A DNA stretch of 64,000 nt from Wolbachia endosymbiont (group A) of Rhinocyllus conicus (GTDB lineage: Bacteria > Pseudomonadota > Alphaproteobacteria > Rickettsiales > Anaplasmataceae), in NCBI RefSeq assembly GCF_947250775.1, contig NZ_OX366349.1, forward strand, positions 372,001 to 436,000, given 5' to 3'. The position numbers and the translations under genes were made by a program. Below the pieces are notes generated by a model, which saw only the letters and a program-made list of their open reading frames with translations, was not told the origin of the DNA and ran no database searches. Positions 25,256-34,279 of the stretch are shown piece by piece. Every line of letters starts with the position of its first letter. Within the stretch, counting starts at the first letter, position 1.

Positions 25256-26530
25256 CTAAGCTTTAAGCATAGAAACCACTTTATCGTAACTTGGCAGTGA
25301 CTTAATTTCTCCAATTGCAGCTAGAGTGGCTTTTTCATGCTGAGATAATAATTCTTCTGCTGCTTTTTTTACGTTAGCAGTGGTAACTGCACTAATTTTT
25401 TCTATTAATTCATTTTTACTGATGTACCTATTATAGTTACCGTAGTAGTGCCCCAATGTTTCAGCACGTGAGCTCACACTTTCGCGTGACATTAAAATTT
25501 GGGATTTTACCCGCTCTTTCACTCTATTTACTTCTTCTTCCTTCAGATCATCTGTAGACAACTTCTTCAACTCTGTCATTATAGATTTTAAAAGCTTATC
25601 TAAGTTACTACTGTCTGTACCAGCAAAAATGGAAAACATCCCTGTATCAGTGTAGCTGGAATTAAATGAATAAACAGAGTAAGCTAATCCCTGCTTTTCC
25701 CTTACTTCCTGGAACAGACGTGATGACATTCCGCTCCCTAATATAGAATCAAGCACTTGAAACGTGTGATATTTATCGTCATAACGAGAAACGCTAGGTA
25801 GACCAATTAGCAAGTGCACCTGATCTAATTTACGATGTTCTAAATACTCACCACCAGTGTAGCTCGTCGCATTTTGGCTTTTTTTCAGCTTTTTAGAATG
25901 AATCTTTGAGAGAAAATCTTTGGTTAATGCAACAACTTCTTCATGTTCAACATTTCCTGCAACGGCAAATAGCATATTCTCGGCAAAGTAATGCTCATTT
26001 ATGTAGTTATTTAGATCTTCTCGAGTAAAAGATTTTACAGTATCTTGCGTGCCTAAGATTGACCTGCCGAAAGGTTGATCTTCATAAGCTGCCTCAAAAT
26101 ATTTATCGAAAACAATGTCACTTGGTGAATCATTAGTTTGAAAAATCTCTTGTATTACAACGCCCTTCTCACGTTCCAATTCATCTTCTGGAAATGTTGA
26201 ATTCATCAATATATCTATTAATATATCAATACCAGTTTTTATGTCTTTCTTGAGGACTTTTGCATAATAGGTGGTGCTTTCCCTACCGGTGCTGGCGTTG
26301 AAAACCCCACCTATGTCGTCAAAAGCTTTTGCAATTTCAAACGCAGTTCTTGTCTTCGTTCCTTTGAAAGCCATGTGTTCTAGAAAATGGGATATTCCAT
26401 TTTGATTTGCACTTTCCGCTCTACTGCCAACACCAACTCGTATGCTTAAAGCTACGGAATCAACATCACGCACCTGCTCAGTTATTATGCGCAGACCATT
26501 ATCTAATTTTGTTACCTGAGGTGTATTCAT
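25256..26530 (-). CDS. M16-family zinc peptidase (processing-peptidase-like)
   Basis: The 424-aa protein is close to the beta subunit of the mitochondrial processing peptidase, as usual for alphaproteobacteria. It has the inverted zinc motif H-x-x-E-H in ISHFLEHMAFKGT (about 46-58), a downstream Glu in the helix after EREKGVVIQEI (about 118-128), and the C-terminal M16 half with GLAYSVYSFNSSYTDTG. It probably degrades or processes short peptides. No signal peptide is seen. It ends one base before the downstream end of sodB, and the two likely share a transcript. Confidence 0.93.
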   Translation of the reverse strand: MNTPQVTKLDNGLRIITEQVRDVDSVALSIRVGVGSRAESANQNGISHFLEHMAFKGTKTRTAFEIAKAFDDIGGVFNASTGRESTTYYAKVLKKDIKTGIDILIDILMNSTFPEDELEREKGVVIQEIFQTNDSPSDIVFDKYFEAAYEDQPFGRSILGTQDTVKSFTREDLNNYINEHYFAENMLFAVAGNVEHEEVVALTKDFLSKIHSKKLKKSQNATSYTGGEYLEHRKLDQVHLLIGLPSVSRYDDKYHTFQVLDSILGSGMSSRLFQEVREKQGLAYSVYSFNSSYTDTGMFSIFAGTDSSNLDKLLKSIMTELKKLSTDDLKEEEVNRVKERVKSQILMSRESVSSRAETLGHYYGNYNRYISKNELIEKISAVTTANVKKAAEELLSQHEKATLAAIGEIKSLPSYDKVVSMLKA

Positions 26531-26531
26531 C

Positions 26532-27140
26532 TTATGTATTCTTTTTTAAATTTTCTTCTGCAAAATCCCAATTAATCAAATGGTCAAGGAAAACTTTTAT
26601 GTAGTCAATTCTACGATTTTGACAATCTAAATAATAGGCGTGCTCCCAGACATCCATAGTGAGTAATGGAACTTGGCCATAAATTAATGGCAAATCTGCA
26701 TTTGGAGTTTTGGTGATTTTGAGCTTTCCTTTTTCGAGCACTAACCATACCCATCCACTACCAAATTGGCTTACTCCATGATTGGCAAATTCCCCACAAA
26801 ACTTATCAAAACCACCGATATCATCTTGAATTTTTTTTGCCAGAAAACCATCATCTTTAGGTTTACCACCACCATTCTTCTTCATTGAATTCCAATAAAA
26901 AGTGTGGTTCCAAACTTGCGCTGCGTTATTAAATATGGGAACTTTATCGCTATTACCATGCACTTTTGTTATTATTTCCTCAATTTTCACATGTTGATAA
27001 TCTGTATTTTCAACCAGCTCGTTGAGTTTATTTAAATATCCTTTATGGTGCTTATCATAATGAAAATCTAAGGTTTTTGCAGATATGTAAGGCTCTAAAG
27101 CTGTTTTATCATATGGCAATTCAGATAAAGTAAAACTCAT
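26532..27140 (-). CDS. sodB: Superoxide dismutase, Fe/Mn type
   Basis: It converts superoxide to hydrogen peroxide and oxygen. The 202-aa protein has the N-terminal metal His in LDFHYDKHHKGYL (about 25-37), a second ligand in AAQVWNHTFYW (about 73-83) and the C-terminal Asp/His ligands in TMDVWEHAYYLD (about 158-169). Gln in the FGSGWVWLV region (SQFGSGW, about 120) suggests the iron form, but metal choice cannot be proven from sequence. A ribosome-binding AAGGAGAT precedes the ATG. Confidence 0.95.
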   Translation of the reverse strand: MSFTLSELPYDKTALEPYISAKTLDFHYDKHHKGYLNKLNELVENTDYQHVKIEEIITKVHGNSDKVPIFNNAAQVWNHTFYWNSMKKNGGGKPKDDGFLAKKIQDDIGGFDKFCGEFANHGVSQFGSGWVWLVLEKGKLKITKTPNADLPLIYGQVPLLTMDVWEHAYYLDCQNRRIDYIKVFLDHLINWDFAEENLKKNT

Positions 27141-27294
27141 GACAATCTCCTTATTTTCGACTTACTGGAATGGTATGGTAATATGTGTTTTTGTGCAACA
27201 TATAATTAATAGCTAAAACATTAGGTATCTATTGCATTATTCTAAATTATACTACAATAATAATTATTATATAAGCCATAGAAACGGATTAAAT

Positions 27295-27740
27295 ACAAAA
27301 ACTTCCTTGACAAACTCTGCCAGCCCCTTTATCATGAAACTGAAGGTATTCAGTTATCTTCATCTGTGCAGATTAAACAGCAAGAAAACAACGTAGTTGG
27401 CGCCTTATTTTTGATTTTTTGCACTATGTGCACCTTATGTCTTCACAACATTTCTAGGTTTTTACCTACACAAGCTGAAACGCGCTTATAAGTCGTTTAA
27501 GACAGTATAGTACGCCAATTTGCAGGATTAGAGAGTGACAACTAGCTAACACGGGGTTTCTTTGCCTTTTTTTCTGCTTAGTAAATTTCTTAAACATTTA
27601 AACAAAGGTGAGTTGCATTTAAAAGCAGCTAAATTGCAGTGTTTAAGACTTAAAAAACGCCAATACTGAAAGTAGACAATGACTAGGGCTTCTTTTGCCT
27701 TTTTTTTCGTTTGGTAAATTTCTTAACGTTTGTAGCTAAA
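27295..27740. repeat. Dispersed intergenic repeat, copy 2
   Basis: This is the partner of 3740-4215. It has the same order of blocks: CTTGACAAACTC, CCAGCCCC, GCAGATTAAA, AAGCTGAAACGCGCTTA, and then two tandem units (about 27500-27600 and 27655-27735) that each contain ACGGGG/TAGGGC-TTCTTT-GCCTTTTTTT and a TTGGTAAATTTCTTAA-like end. No ORF is conserved between the copies. The flanking stretch 27141-27295 shows nothing recognisable. Confidence 0.6.
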
Positions 27741-27759
27741 GTAACTTAGGTTCACCGAC

Positions 27760-27870
27760 AACCGTCATCCCGCTACTTGTTAGCGGGATCTATGCTAAGA
27801 GATACCGCGGCGGTATGACGTAGGGCTACAGGTGTCATCCCAGTGCCTAGACACTGGGATCTAGCCTTTA
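27760..27870. repeat. Palindromic repeat modules
   Basis: Two adjacent hairpin modules occur: GTCATCCCGCTACTTGTTAG with its GCGGGATC partner (about 27766-27792), and GTCATCCCAGTGCCTAGACACTGGGATC-type (about 27832-27861). A GCGGTATGACG spacer lies between them. Confidence 0.75.
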
Positions 27871-27906
27871 TTATTTGGTTGAAATTAAGTCTTCTGGATC
27901 CCAATG

Positions 27907-28232
27907 GGCTTTGTTGCATCGCTACTTATGAAAGGCTAACTATAGCTAGGATTATAAGCAACCTATTGAAAATCTTGTTTTTTTGCAATCAATCTGATCA
28001 AATTTAAGAATAGTAATTTATTATTTATATTAATAAACTTAATTCTATTGAAAATAGCTAAAGCATTGAAATTCTTGAATTTTAGCCGGATTAGTGAGTG
28101 GTAGTGAAATTTCTTTTACTCAAATTTAGGTATTCACTGACCGTTCTTGTTATAAATACCAGAATAATAAGCTACTGATATTCTCCATCTTTTTTATCTT
28201 TAATCCATCATAGCTAGCGATGCAACAAAGCC
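27907..28232 (-). mobile_element. 326-bp MITE, copy A (inverted orientation)
   Basis: The ends are GGCTTTGTTGCATCGCTA and its complement, almost the same as the ends of the 1087-bp IS. The internal sequence is the reverse complement of copies B (29835-30160) and C (35195-35520). There is no ORF. The flanks ATCCCAATG (left) and CACCCAATG (right) agree at seven of nine positions, a decayed 9-bp target duplication. Confidence 0.88.
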
Positions 28233-28264
28233 CACCCAATGTCAGCTACTTTCATGACATCATC

Positions 28265-28400
28265 ATAAAGTAAAATGAGATCCCAGTGTTAGCTACTTGG
28301 ATGATAGGGGAAGGTATTAGGACGACACCGTCATAAAGTAAAATGAGATCCCAGTGTTAGCTACTTGGATGACAGGGGAAGGTATTTGGATGACACCGTC
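28265..28400. repeat. 68-bp direct repeat (two units)
   Basis: The unit beginning ATAAAGTAAAATGAGATCCC at 28265 recurs at 28333 with four or so changes. It is built from palindromic modules (GATCCCAGTGTTAGCTACTTGG). Confidence 0.75.
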
Positions 28401-28453
28401 ATAAGGTGAACCAGTGCTCCTTTTTTTGTCATCCCAGTGCGTGACACTGGGAT

Positions 28454-29540
28454 GGCTTTGTTGCATAGCAACCGAAAAAATCTGGTGGCTACTGACAAAA
28501 TTCATTATAAATAACCATTTAACTGTTGAAGAAAAAATATGCCACAGAAAATGAAAGTCAGTAACCAAAACGAATATAACAAATTCCTTGAAAAAAGGGG
28601 AAATATTTTTCGTTACATCGATGAAGCTATCGAAAATTGGTATGAAAATAGTCCAAAAATGCAGGGCGGCAACTATATTTACAGTGATAAAGTCGTAATT
28701 TTGGTGCATATAATTGTCAATCTTTTTAGAATTGGGTTAAGACAAACGGTGGGGTTTATAAAAGGATATCTGCAACAAATAGGAAAAAATTTGGCAGTTA
28801 TCAGCTATTCACAAGCATCAAGAAGGTTTAAAAAACTTAATATTAAGATAAATGATTGCAGGGTTGATAAAAGCAACATGGAAAATATTGAAATTATCAT
28901 AGATAGCACAAGTATCAGCATTTACAGTAACACTCCTGGCCACAGTAAGGAAAACAGTGCAGATAGAAAGTACCGAAGCTACGAGCAAGTAAGAAAGTTA
29001 CATGTTATGTTAAGTGTGAATAGTAAAAAAGCTATAGCTGCAAGATACAGTAATGGCGTCTACTCTGACCACTATGGAGCTTGCGATTTGCTTGAAGAAG
29101 TTAATTTTCAGCACAAAATAAAAGCATTATATGCAGATAGGGCATACGATAGGCACAAACTTTATAAATTGTGTAAGAAATACGATATAAAGACAAAAGT
29201 TCTACCAAAAAAGGATGCAGCAGAACATTCAAAAATAGATTATATGTCTGACAGGAATGCTGCTATTAGGTTAATAAAATTATATGGACAAGATGGTGTA
29301 AAAGAGTGGAAAAAGGAAGCAATTTATGGAAAGAGATCTTACATAGAAGGATTTTTCTCAAGGTTGAAGCAAGTATTTGGATTTAGCTTTAGGAATAAAT
29401 CTGAAGTAAATCGTGAAAAAGAATTACTAATTAAGTGCTATTTGCTCAACAAATTCACTGATATTGGTATGGCTAAATTTGAAATCATTACATAAATTTG
29501 TCGTAAACCATCACTGCTTAAGGTGCTATGCAACAAAGCC
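28454..29540 (+). mobile_element. IS5-type insertion sequence, copy 2
   Basis: Same 1087-bp length and terminal repeats as copy 1. The flanking CACTGGGAT occurs at 28445-28453 and again at 29541-29549, an exact 9-bp target duplication. The target was a palindromic repeat of the ...GACACTGGGATC family. MITE copies A and B lie 221 and 294 bp away on either side in opposite orientations. Confidence 0.94.
28539..29495 (+). CDS. IS5-family transposase (318 aa), second copy
   Basis: The protein is identical over all 318 residues to the one encoded at 20360-21316, with the catalytic Asp, Asp and Glu contexts IIDSTSI, YADRAYD and YIEGFFSRLKQ. Identity between copies points to recent transposition. 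Confidence 0.94.
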   Translation: MPQKMKVSNQNEYNKFLEKRGNIFRYIDEAIENWYENSPKMQGGNYIYSDKVVILVHIIVNLFRIGLRQTVGFIKGYLQQIGKNLAVISYSQASRRFKKLNIKINDCRVDKSNMENIEIIIDSTSISIYSNTPGHSKENSADRKYRSYEQVRKLHVMLSVNSKKAIAARYSNGVYSDHYGACDLLEEVNFQHKIKALYADRAYDRHKLYKLCKKYDIKTKVLPKKDAAEHSKIDYMSDRNAAIRLIKLYGQDGVKEWKKEAIYGKRSYIEGFFSRLKQVFGFSFRNKSEVNREKELLIKCYLLNKFTDIGMAKFEIIT

Positions 29541-29834
29541 CACTGGGATCCAGGAAACTTAACTTTAAATAAGTGGCTGCATAATAAAGACTAGATTCCA
29601 ATGCCAAGCACTGGAATGACATGGTGGGATGCATCCAAGTAGCTGACACTGGTTTCCATCCAAGACGGCAGTGCCTTCCCTGTCATCCCAGCACCTTCTT
29701 CTGTCATCCAAGTAGCTAACACTGGGATCTAGTTCTCTTTACAAATTCACCAAAAGTGTTTCATTCTATAACGCAAAACCCATATTCACAAAACCCAATG
29801 CATTACTTGCAGTTAAGTTTCCTAGATCCCAGTG
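29541..29834. repeat. Palindromic-repeat tract between IS copy 2 and MITE B
   Basis: There is no gene. The tract is a mosaic of palindromic modules: CTAGATTCCAATGCCAAGCACTGGAATGAC-type (about 29591-29622), CATCCAAGTAGCTGACACTGG, CAAGACGGCAGTGCC and CATCCCAGCACC. The segment near 29638-29685 is the reverse complement of 30299-30345 on the other side of MITE B. Confidence 0.75.
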
Positions 29835-30160
29835 GGCTTTGTTGCATCGCTAGCTATGATGGATTAAAGATAAAAAAGATGGAGAATATCAGTAGCTTAT
29901 TATTCTGGTATTTATAACAAGAACGGTCAGTGAATACCTAAATTTGAGTAAAAGAAATTTCACTACCACTCACTAATCCGGCTAAAATTCAAGAATTTCA
30001 ATGCTTTAGCTATTTTCAATAGAATTAAGTTTATTAATATAAATAATAAATTACTATTCTTAAATTTGATCAGATTGATTGCAAAAAAACAAGATTTTCA
30101 ATAGGTTGCTTATAATCCTAGCTATAGTTAGCCTTTCATAAGTAGCGATGCAACAAAGCC
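29835..30160 (+). mobile_element. 326-bp MITE, copy B
   Basis: The ends are GGCTTTGTTGCATCGCTA / TAGCGATGCAACAAAGCC-like inverted repeats. An exact 9-bp target duplication ATCCCAGTG is present (29826-29834 and 30161-30169). The copy is nearly identical to copy C. It has no coding capacity and presumably depends on a transposase supplied in trans. Confidence 0.93.
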
Positions 30161-30310
30161 ATCCCAGTGTCTGGGCACTGGGATGACAAGAAGAGGGCAC
30201 TGGGATGACAGAAGAAGGCACTGGGATGACAGAAGAAGGTACTGGGATGACAGAAGAAGGTACTAGGATGACAGAAGAAGGTACTGGGATGACAGAAGAA
30301 GGTACTGCCG
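30161..30310. repeat. Tandem array of 21-bp units
   Basis: Six consecutive units of GACAGAAGAAGGTACTGGGAT, with single-base variants such as GGCACTGGGAT and GGTACTAGGAT, follow MITE B directly. There are no unique spacers and no cas genes, so it is not a CRISPR. It appears to be an expansion of a palindromic-repeat half. Confidence 0.85.
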
Positions 30311-30364
30311 TCTTGGATGGAAACCAGTGTCAGCTACTTGGATGACATCTTTCAACATTATATC

Positions 30365-31825
30365 ATGAACAAAATCAACTTTTTAAAATTCATTGAACTG
30401 TGCTTTCAAACGGTAGTGCCGGGGTGTGAATATAATGATTATCAATATATAAAAGTCATAGCAGATAGGCTAGAAGCAGCGAGCGTTGGTGAAGTGAGGC
30501 GAATAATATTCAATATGCCTCCGCGTTCAATGAAGTCCATGTGCGCTAGTGTTGCGTGGCCCGCATGGATACTGGGAAATCAGCCAACCGCGAGAATAAT
30601 AGTTGCAAGTTACTCTCGGCTGCTCAGCGAAAAGCACTCGCTTGATACAAGGTGCGTAATGCAATCTGGTTGGTATAAAAAGCTATTTCCAGAAGTAGAA
30701 CTATCCAAAGATCAGAATACCAAGTACAAATTTCAAACAGTGCAGAGAGGATACAGAATTGCAACGTCCGTTGGAGGAACATTAACCGGTGAAGGTGGAG
30801 ATTTCATCATCGTGGACGATCCGCTCAGTTCTGCTCAAGCTTTGAGCGAAATGTTTAGAAAGCGTGCCACAAACTGGTTTGATCAGACTCTAGTAACCAG
30901 GCTTAACGACAGAAAAAAAGGAGTAATCGTTCTTGTGATGCACAGGCTACATCAGGAAGATTTGACCGGACACCTTCTCTCCAAACCGAAAAACATATGG
31001 CATCACATTTGTTTGCCAATGATATCTGAAAATAAGGAGATCATTTATTCAATCAAAAAGCCAGCGCTTCCTGTTCCTGTCGTCCAAGTAACTGCAACCA
31101 GGCGGTTGTATAATACAACAGCATCATGCGCTGCACCTGCAATAATATTATATTCAAGAGAAGAAGGTCAGTTGCTATATCCCCTCTATGGCGGAAAAGA
31201 AGAAGTTGAGATGATAAAGGTTGAACTTGGGAGCTATGCTTTTGCTGCTCAATATCAACAAAACCCTCTACCACTTTCAGGTGGTATAATTAAACGAGAG
31301 TGGCTAAAGCGCTATAGAAATTTTCCTGATAATCTCTCATATGTAACTCAAAGTTGGGACACTGCGGTTTCAATAAGCGATTCTAGCAACTTTAGCGTCT
31401 GCACCACCTGGACAAAAGTGGGCAATAAATTCTATTTACTCGATGTATATCGCGCAAAGCTTGAGTATCCAAAACTTAAAGAGCAAGTCCTGTCACTAGC
31501 TGCAAGGTGGAAGCCACATGCAATTTTAATCGAAGCAAAAACGAGTGGTCAGCAATTGGTGCAAGAGCTAAAAGCGAACAGTGATTTACCCATTATCGAA
31601 ATAGTGCCACATAGCGGTAAACTTGCTCGATTCTACCAAATTGTTCCAATAATAGAGTCTGGTAAGGTTTTTCTGCCACACCAAGCAGTATGGCTCAACG
31701 ATTTTGAGTATGAAATTTTAATATTTCCAGAAACCCGCCACGACGATCAAGTAGACAGCACTGTGCAATACCTCCAGTGGATGAGAGATAGCAGCTCTCG
31801 GGTCGCAGCTATACGGACATTGTGA
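30365..31825 (+). CDS. Orphan phage terminase large subunit (TIGR01630-like C-terminal nuclease)
   Basis: This is a packaging ATPase and nuclease. The Walker A-like NMPPRSMKS (about residues 56-64) and Walker B FIIVDDP (about 140-146) are visible. The C-terminal RNase-H-like nuclease contains SWDTAVSISDSSNF, ILIEAKTSGQQL and RHDDQVDSTVQYLQW (catalytic acidic residues). An upstream in-frame ATG (30317) lies in a palindromic repeat that recurs at about 32869, so I choose ATG 30365 (MNKINFLKF). Residues about 232-265 (KKPALPVPVVQVTATRR...) interrupt the expected join between YSI and REEGQLLYPL, as an in-frame palindromic-repeat insertion would. It differs from the WO terminase at 57.6 kb and stands alone, so it is probably a relic of another phage or gene-transfer-agent type. 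Confidence 0.82.
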   Translation: MNKINFLKFIELCFQTVVPGCEYNDYQYIKVIADRLEAASVGEVRRIIFNMPPRSMKSMCASVAWPAWILGNQPTARIIVASYSRLLSEKHSLDTRCVMQSGWYKKLFPEVELSKDQNTKYKFQTVQRGYRIATSVGGTLTGEGGDFIIVDDPLSSAQALSEMFRKRATNWFDQTLVTRLNDRKKGVIVLVMHRLHQEDLTGHLLSKPKNIWHHICLPMISENKEIIYSIKKPALPVPVVQVTATRRLYNTTASCAAPAIILYSREEGQLLYPLYGGKEEVEMIKVELGSYAFAAQYQQNPLPLSGGIIKREWLKRYRNFPDNLSYVTQSWDTAVSISDSSNFSVCTTWTKVGNKFYLLDVYRAKLEYPKLKEQVLSLAARWKPHAILIEAKTSGQQLVQELKANSDLPIIEIVPHSGKLARFYQIVPIIESGKVFLPHQAVWLNDFEYEILIFPETRHDDQVDSTVQYLQWMRDSSSRVAAIRTL

Positions 31826-31944
31826 TTTAAGAGACAATAAGAGCGTATTTAAGCTTGATTATTCACTTATTTAAAATAAATATTGATTTCTTATTATAAT
31901 TATATAGTAATTGAATATATTATTTAAGATTAGAAGTAAAAGTT

Positions 31945-32835
31945 ATGACAACAAATTATCAGCAGTGGCGGGAAATATTCAGTACGGTTAATAGTGATAA
32001 TAAACGGGAAATATTCAGTACGGTTAATAGTGATAATAAATTAGATAAAAGTAACGTAATTGAAAAAGTAAAAGAAGAGCTAAAGGCAAATAATGAAGAG
32101 GTATTTAAACAGTGGGAAAAGAGTGATTTTTATGTAAATTATAAATTTGAAGTTGGAGATAATGAATTCACATTATTACATTTGACTGCTCAGTGGGGCT
32201 ATACGGGCTTGACAAAGGCTTTAATAGTAGCAAAAGGGATAGATGTTAATATAAAAGATAAGAATGAAAAGACACCTTTACATTTAGCTGCTGAAAATGG
32301 TTATAAAGAGGTAGTAGATGCTCTGTTGGAAAAAGATGGAATCAAGATTAATGAACAAGATAAAGATGGTTGGACTCCTTTACATTTAGCTCTTATAATT
32401 GGCCATGTAGACGTGGTAAACTCTCTCATAGAAAACGGTGCGAATGTTAATATAAAAGATGACTATGGAATGCCACCTTTATTTTTTATTCTAAGAGATT
32501 ATGTAGTTACTCCGTCAAAAGCACGTAAAGTCTCTGTTAATATGAAAAATTGTGCTGAACATACTCCAAGAGATTTAGCTAAAGAGGAAAAACAACCTAC
32601 ATCAGCAACTATGAAAGGTTTTTTTGCCGGTAGTGCAACTGCATTATCAGGTGCTATAATAGCGATAGCACTTTCTGCAACCGGAACAGTTAAACAACCT
32701 ACACTAATAGCAGCGGTTGCAACTGCGGCGCTAGTAGTTGGTGGTGCTACATATGCATTGTTAAAGCCTAGTACTAAAGTTGATGGAGCAGTCTTAACAA
32801 ATGGACAGAAAGAAGCTGCTCATGCTTCCTTATAG
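31945..32835 (+). CDS. Ankyrin-repeat protein with two C-terminal membrane spans (296 aa)
   Basis: The N-terminus carries a perfect 36-bp tandem duplication (31969-32004 and 32005-32040) that encodes REIFSTVNSDNK twice. Three to four ankyrin repeats follow (about 70-195: EFTLLHLTAQWGYTGLTKAL, KTPLHLAAENGYKEVVDAL, WTPLHLALIIGHVDVVNSL). The C-terminus has two hydrophobic segments (about 227-248, FFAGSATALSGAIIAIALSA, and 255-275, TLIAAVATAALVVGGATYAL) and a short tail. It could be anchored in a membrane with repeats exposed, a layout common among Wolbachia ankyrin proteins. No signal peptide is seen. A weak purine-rich site precedes the ATG. Partner unknown. Confidence 0.88.
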   Translation: MTTNYQQWREIFSTVNSDNKREIFSTVNSDNKLDKSNVIEKVKEELKANNEEVFKQWEKSDFYVNYKFEVGDNEFTLLHLTAQWGYTGLTKALIVAKGIDVNIKDKNEKTPLHLAAENGYKEVVDALLEKDGIKINEQDKDGWTPLHLALIIGHVDVVNSLIENGANVNIKDDYGMPPLFFILRDYVVTPSKARKVSVNMKNCAEHTPRDLAKEEKQPTSATMKGFFAGSATALSGAIIAIALSATGTVKQPTLIAAVATAALVVGGATYALLKPSTKVDGAVLTNGQKEAAHASL

Positions 32836-32849
32836 TAGGGTTCCTAGCG

Positions 32850-33115
32850 CATGATACTGGCCTTTTGGATGGAAACCAGTGTCAGCTACTTGGATGACAC
32901 CCTCATAAAGTGAAATGAGATCCCGCTAACACGTAGCGGGATGACGAGAAAGGGGCTACTCAGATGACAACAAAGGGGCTACTTGAATGACATCCTTCCT
33001 GGTGTGCTCAAATAACAATGTTCGTACAAATACGTGCTAGAGTGACACCGTTTACTATGTAACATCTCATCATATCACAATGTTCGTACAGTTGTGGCGG
33101 AATGACGTAGAAAAA
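32850..33115. repeat. Palindromic-repeat tract between ankyrin gene and purK
   Basis: There is no gene. Modules include GGATGGAAACCAGTGTCAGC (shared with 30315), GATCCCGCTAACACGTAGCG with its GGGATGAC partner (about 32920-32945), and a motif with CACAATGTTCGTACAGTTGT (about 33076) that recurs inverted at about 43822-43855. Confidence 0.7.
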
Positions 33116-33118
33116 CTA

Positions 33119-34183
33119 TTAACTTAAATCTATATTGACATGTCCCATTTTACGCTTATCTCTAACCTCTTTTTTTCCATATATGGTTAAACTAGCTTTT
33201 TCGTTGCTCAAATACTTATGAGAATCATATATATCGTTACCTATTATATTTTTCGTCATACAAGGAAAGCGTAATACTACTTCCTGCATAGGTAGCCCGC
33301 ATATTATCCTAACCAGCTGTTCAAATTGACTAACGTTACATGCATCCAAGCTCCAGTGGCAAGAATTGTGAGGTCTTGGAGCTAGTTCATTAACTAACAA
33401 TTCGTTATCTTTAGTAACAAAAAATTCAATAGCCAGAATTCCTATTACATCGAGCGCATTTGCTATTTTCTTTGCAGCTCGTTGTACCTCTTGAGTTAAT
33501 TTGCTATCTATTTTAGCTGGCACTGTTGAAGTATCAAGTATTCCATCAACGTGGTAATTTTCTGCTATAGGAAAAAAAGCTACTTTACCGTTTTTATCTC
33601 TTGCAACGACTATTGAAACCTCTTTCAGTAAATCAACACTTGCTTCAAGAATGTACTCTGTATTCCAATCAAAGGAAGCAAATTGCTTCACTTCAGAATC
33701 ATTCTCAAGCACATATTGCCCTTTTCCATCGTAACCCATTTCTGTTGTTTTCAGCCTTGTTGGATAGCCAAAAGTTCTACTGCTTTTCAGTAGCTCATTA
33801 TAATTTTGTATACTTTTGTATTCAGCAGTTTTTATACTCAAGCTTCTAATGAAATCTTTCTCTCTAAGCCTATTTTGCGCAATGTGTAACGCTTTTTTAC
33901 CCGGATAAAAATTTACATCGATATCAATTGCACTACATGGAATATTTTCAGACTCAATAGTGACCAAATCCACACTCTGTGCAAAAGATTCAAGCGCTTT
34001 CTTATCAGAGAAATCTGCTATTGTGAAATCATCAGCAACAGAGCAAGCAGGATCGCCCTTAGCACTGGCAAAAACATGTGTTTTTTGTCCAAGTTTTGTT
34101 GCAGCGATAGCAGTCATTTTACCTAATTGTCCACCACCTATTATTCCTATTACTTTTTTGCTAAGCGCATCTGGTTCGTTCAT
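33119..34183 (-). CDS. purK: N5-carboxyaminoimidazole ribonucleotide synthase (PurK)
   Basis: PurK is an ATP-grasp enzyme that carboxylates aminoimidazole ribonucleotide in purine synthesis. The 354-aa product has the N-terminal IGIIGGGQLGKMTAIAA (about 12-28), the ATP-grasp core with EMGYDGKGQYVL (about 148-159) and FFVTKDNELLVNELAPRPHNS (PRPHNSGH-like, about 256-276). The C-terminal domain contains LYGK/IYGKKEVRDKRKMGHVN (about 333-349), the family's typical ending. It matches usual length and is intact. It is divergent from apaG. Confidence 0.95.
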   Translation of the reverse strand: MNEPDALSKKVIGIIGGGQLGKMTAIAATKLGQKTHVFASAKGDPACSVADDFTIADFSDKKALESFAQSVDLVTIESENIPCSAIDIDVNFYPGKKALHIAQNRLREKDFIRSLSIKTAEYKSIQNYNELLKSSRTFGYPTRLKTTEMGYDGKGQYVLENDSEVKQFASFDWNTEYILEASVDLLKEVSIVVARDKNGKVAFFPIAENYHVDGILDTSTVPAKIDSKLTQEVQRAAKKIANALDVIGILAIEFFVTKDNELLVNELAPRPHNSCHWSLDACNVSQFEQLVRIICGLPMQEVVLRFPCMTKNIIGNDIYDSHKYLSNEKASLTIYGKKEVRDKRKMGHVNIDLS

Positions 34184-34279
34184 ACTATAAATTGATATTT
34201 CCTAATTAAAGTATACTTGAAAAATCTATGAAAAAAGTATATAATTAAAATACTATCTTTTTATCATGAATATTCTATA

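Noticed and set aside
28317..28709. A 130-codon minus-strand ORF across the IS copy 2 left end
   Set aside because: Antisense to the transposase; the part inside the IS is present in copy 1 as well, and the outer part reads through palindromic repeats.
30161..30310. Possible CRISPR array (regular 21-bp repeats)
   Set aside because: The units are directly adjacent with no unique spacers, derive from the palindromic repeat family, and no cas genes are present in the window.
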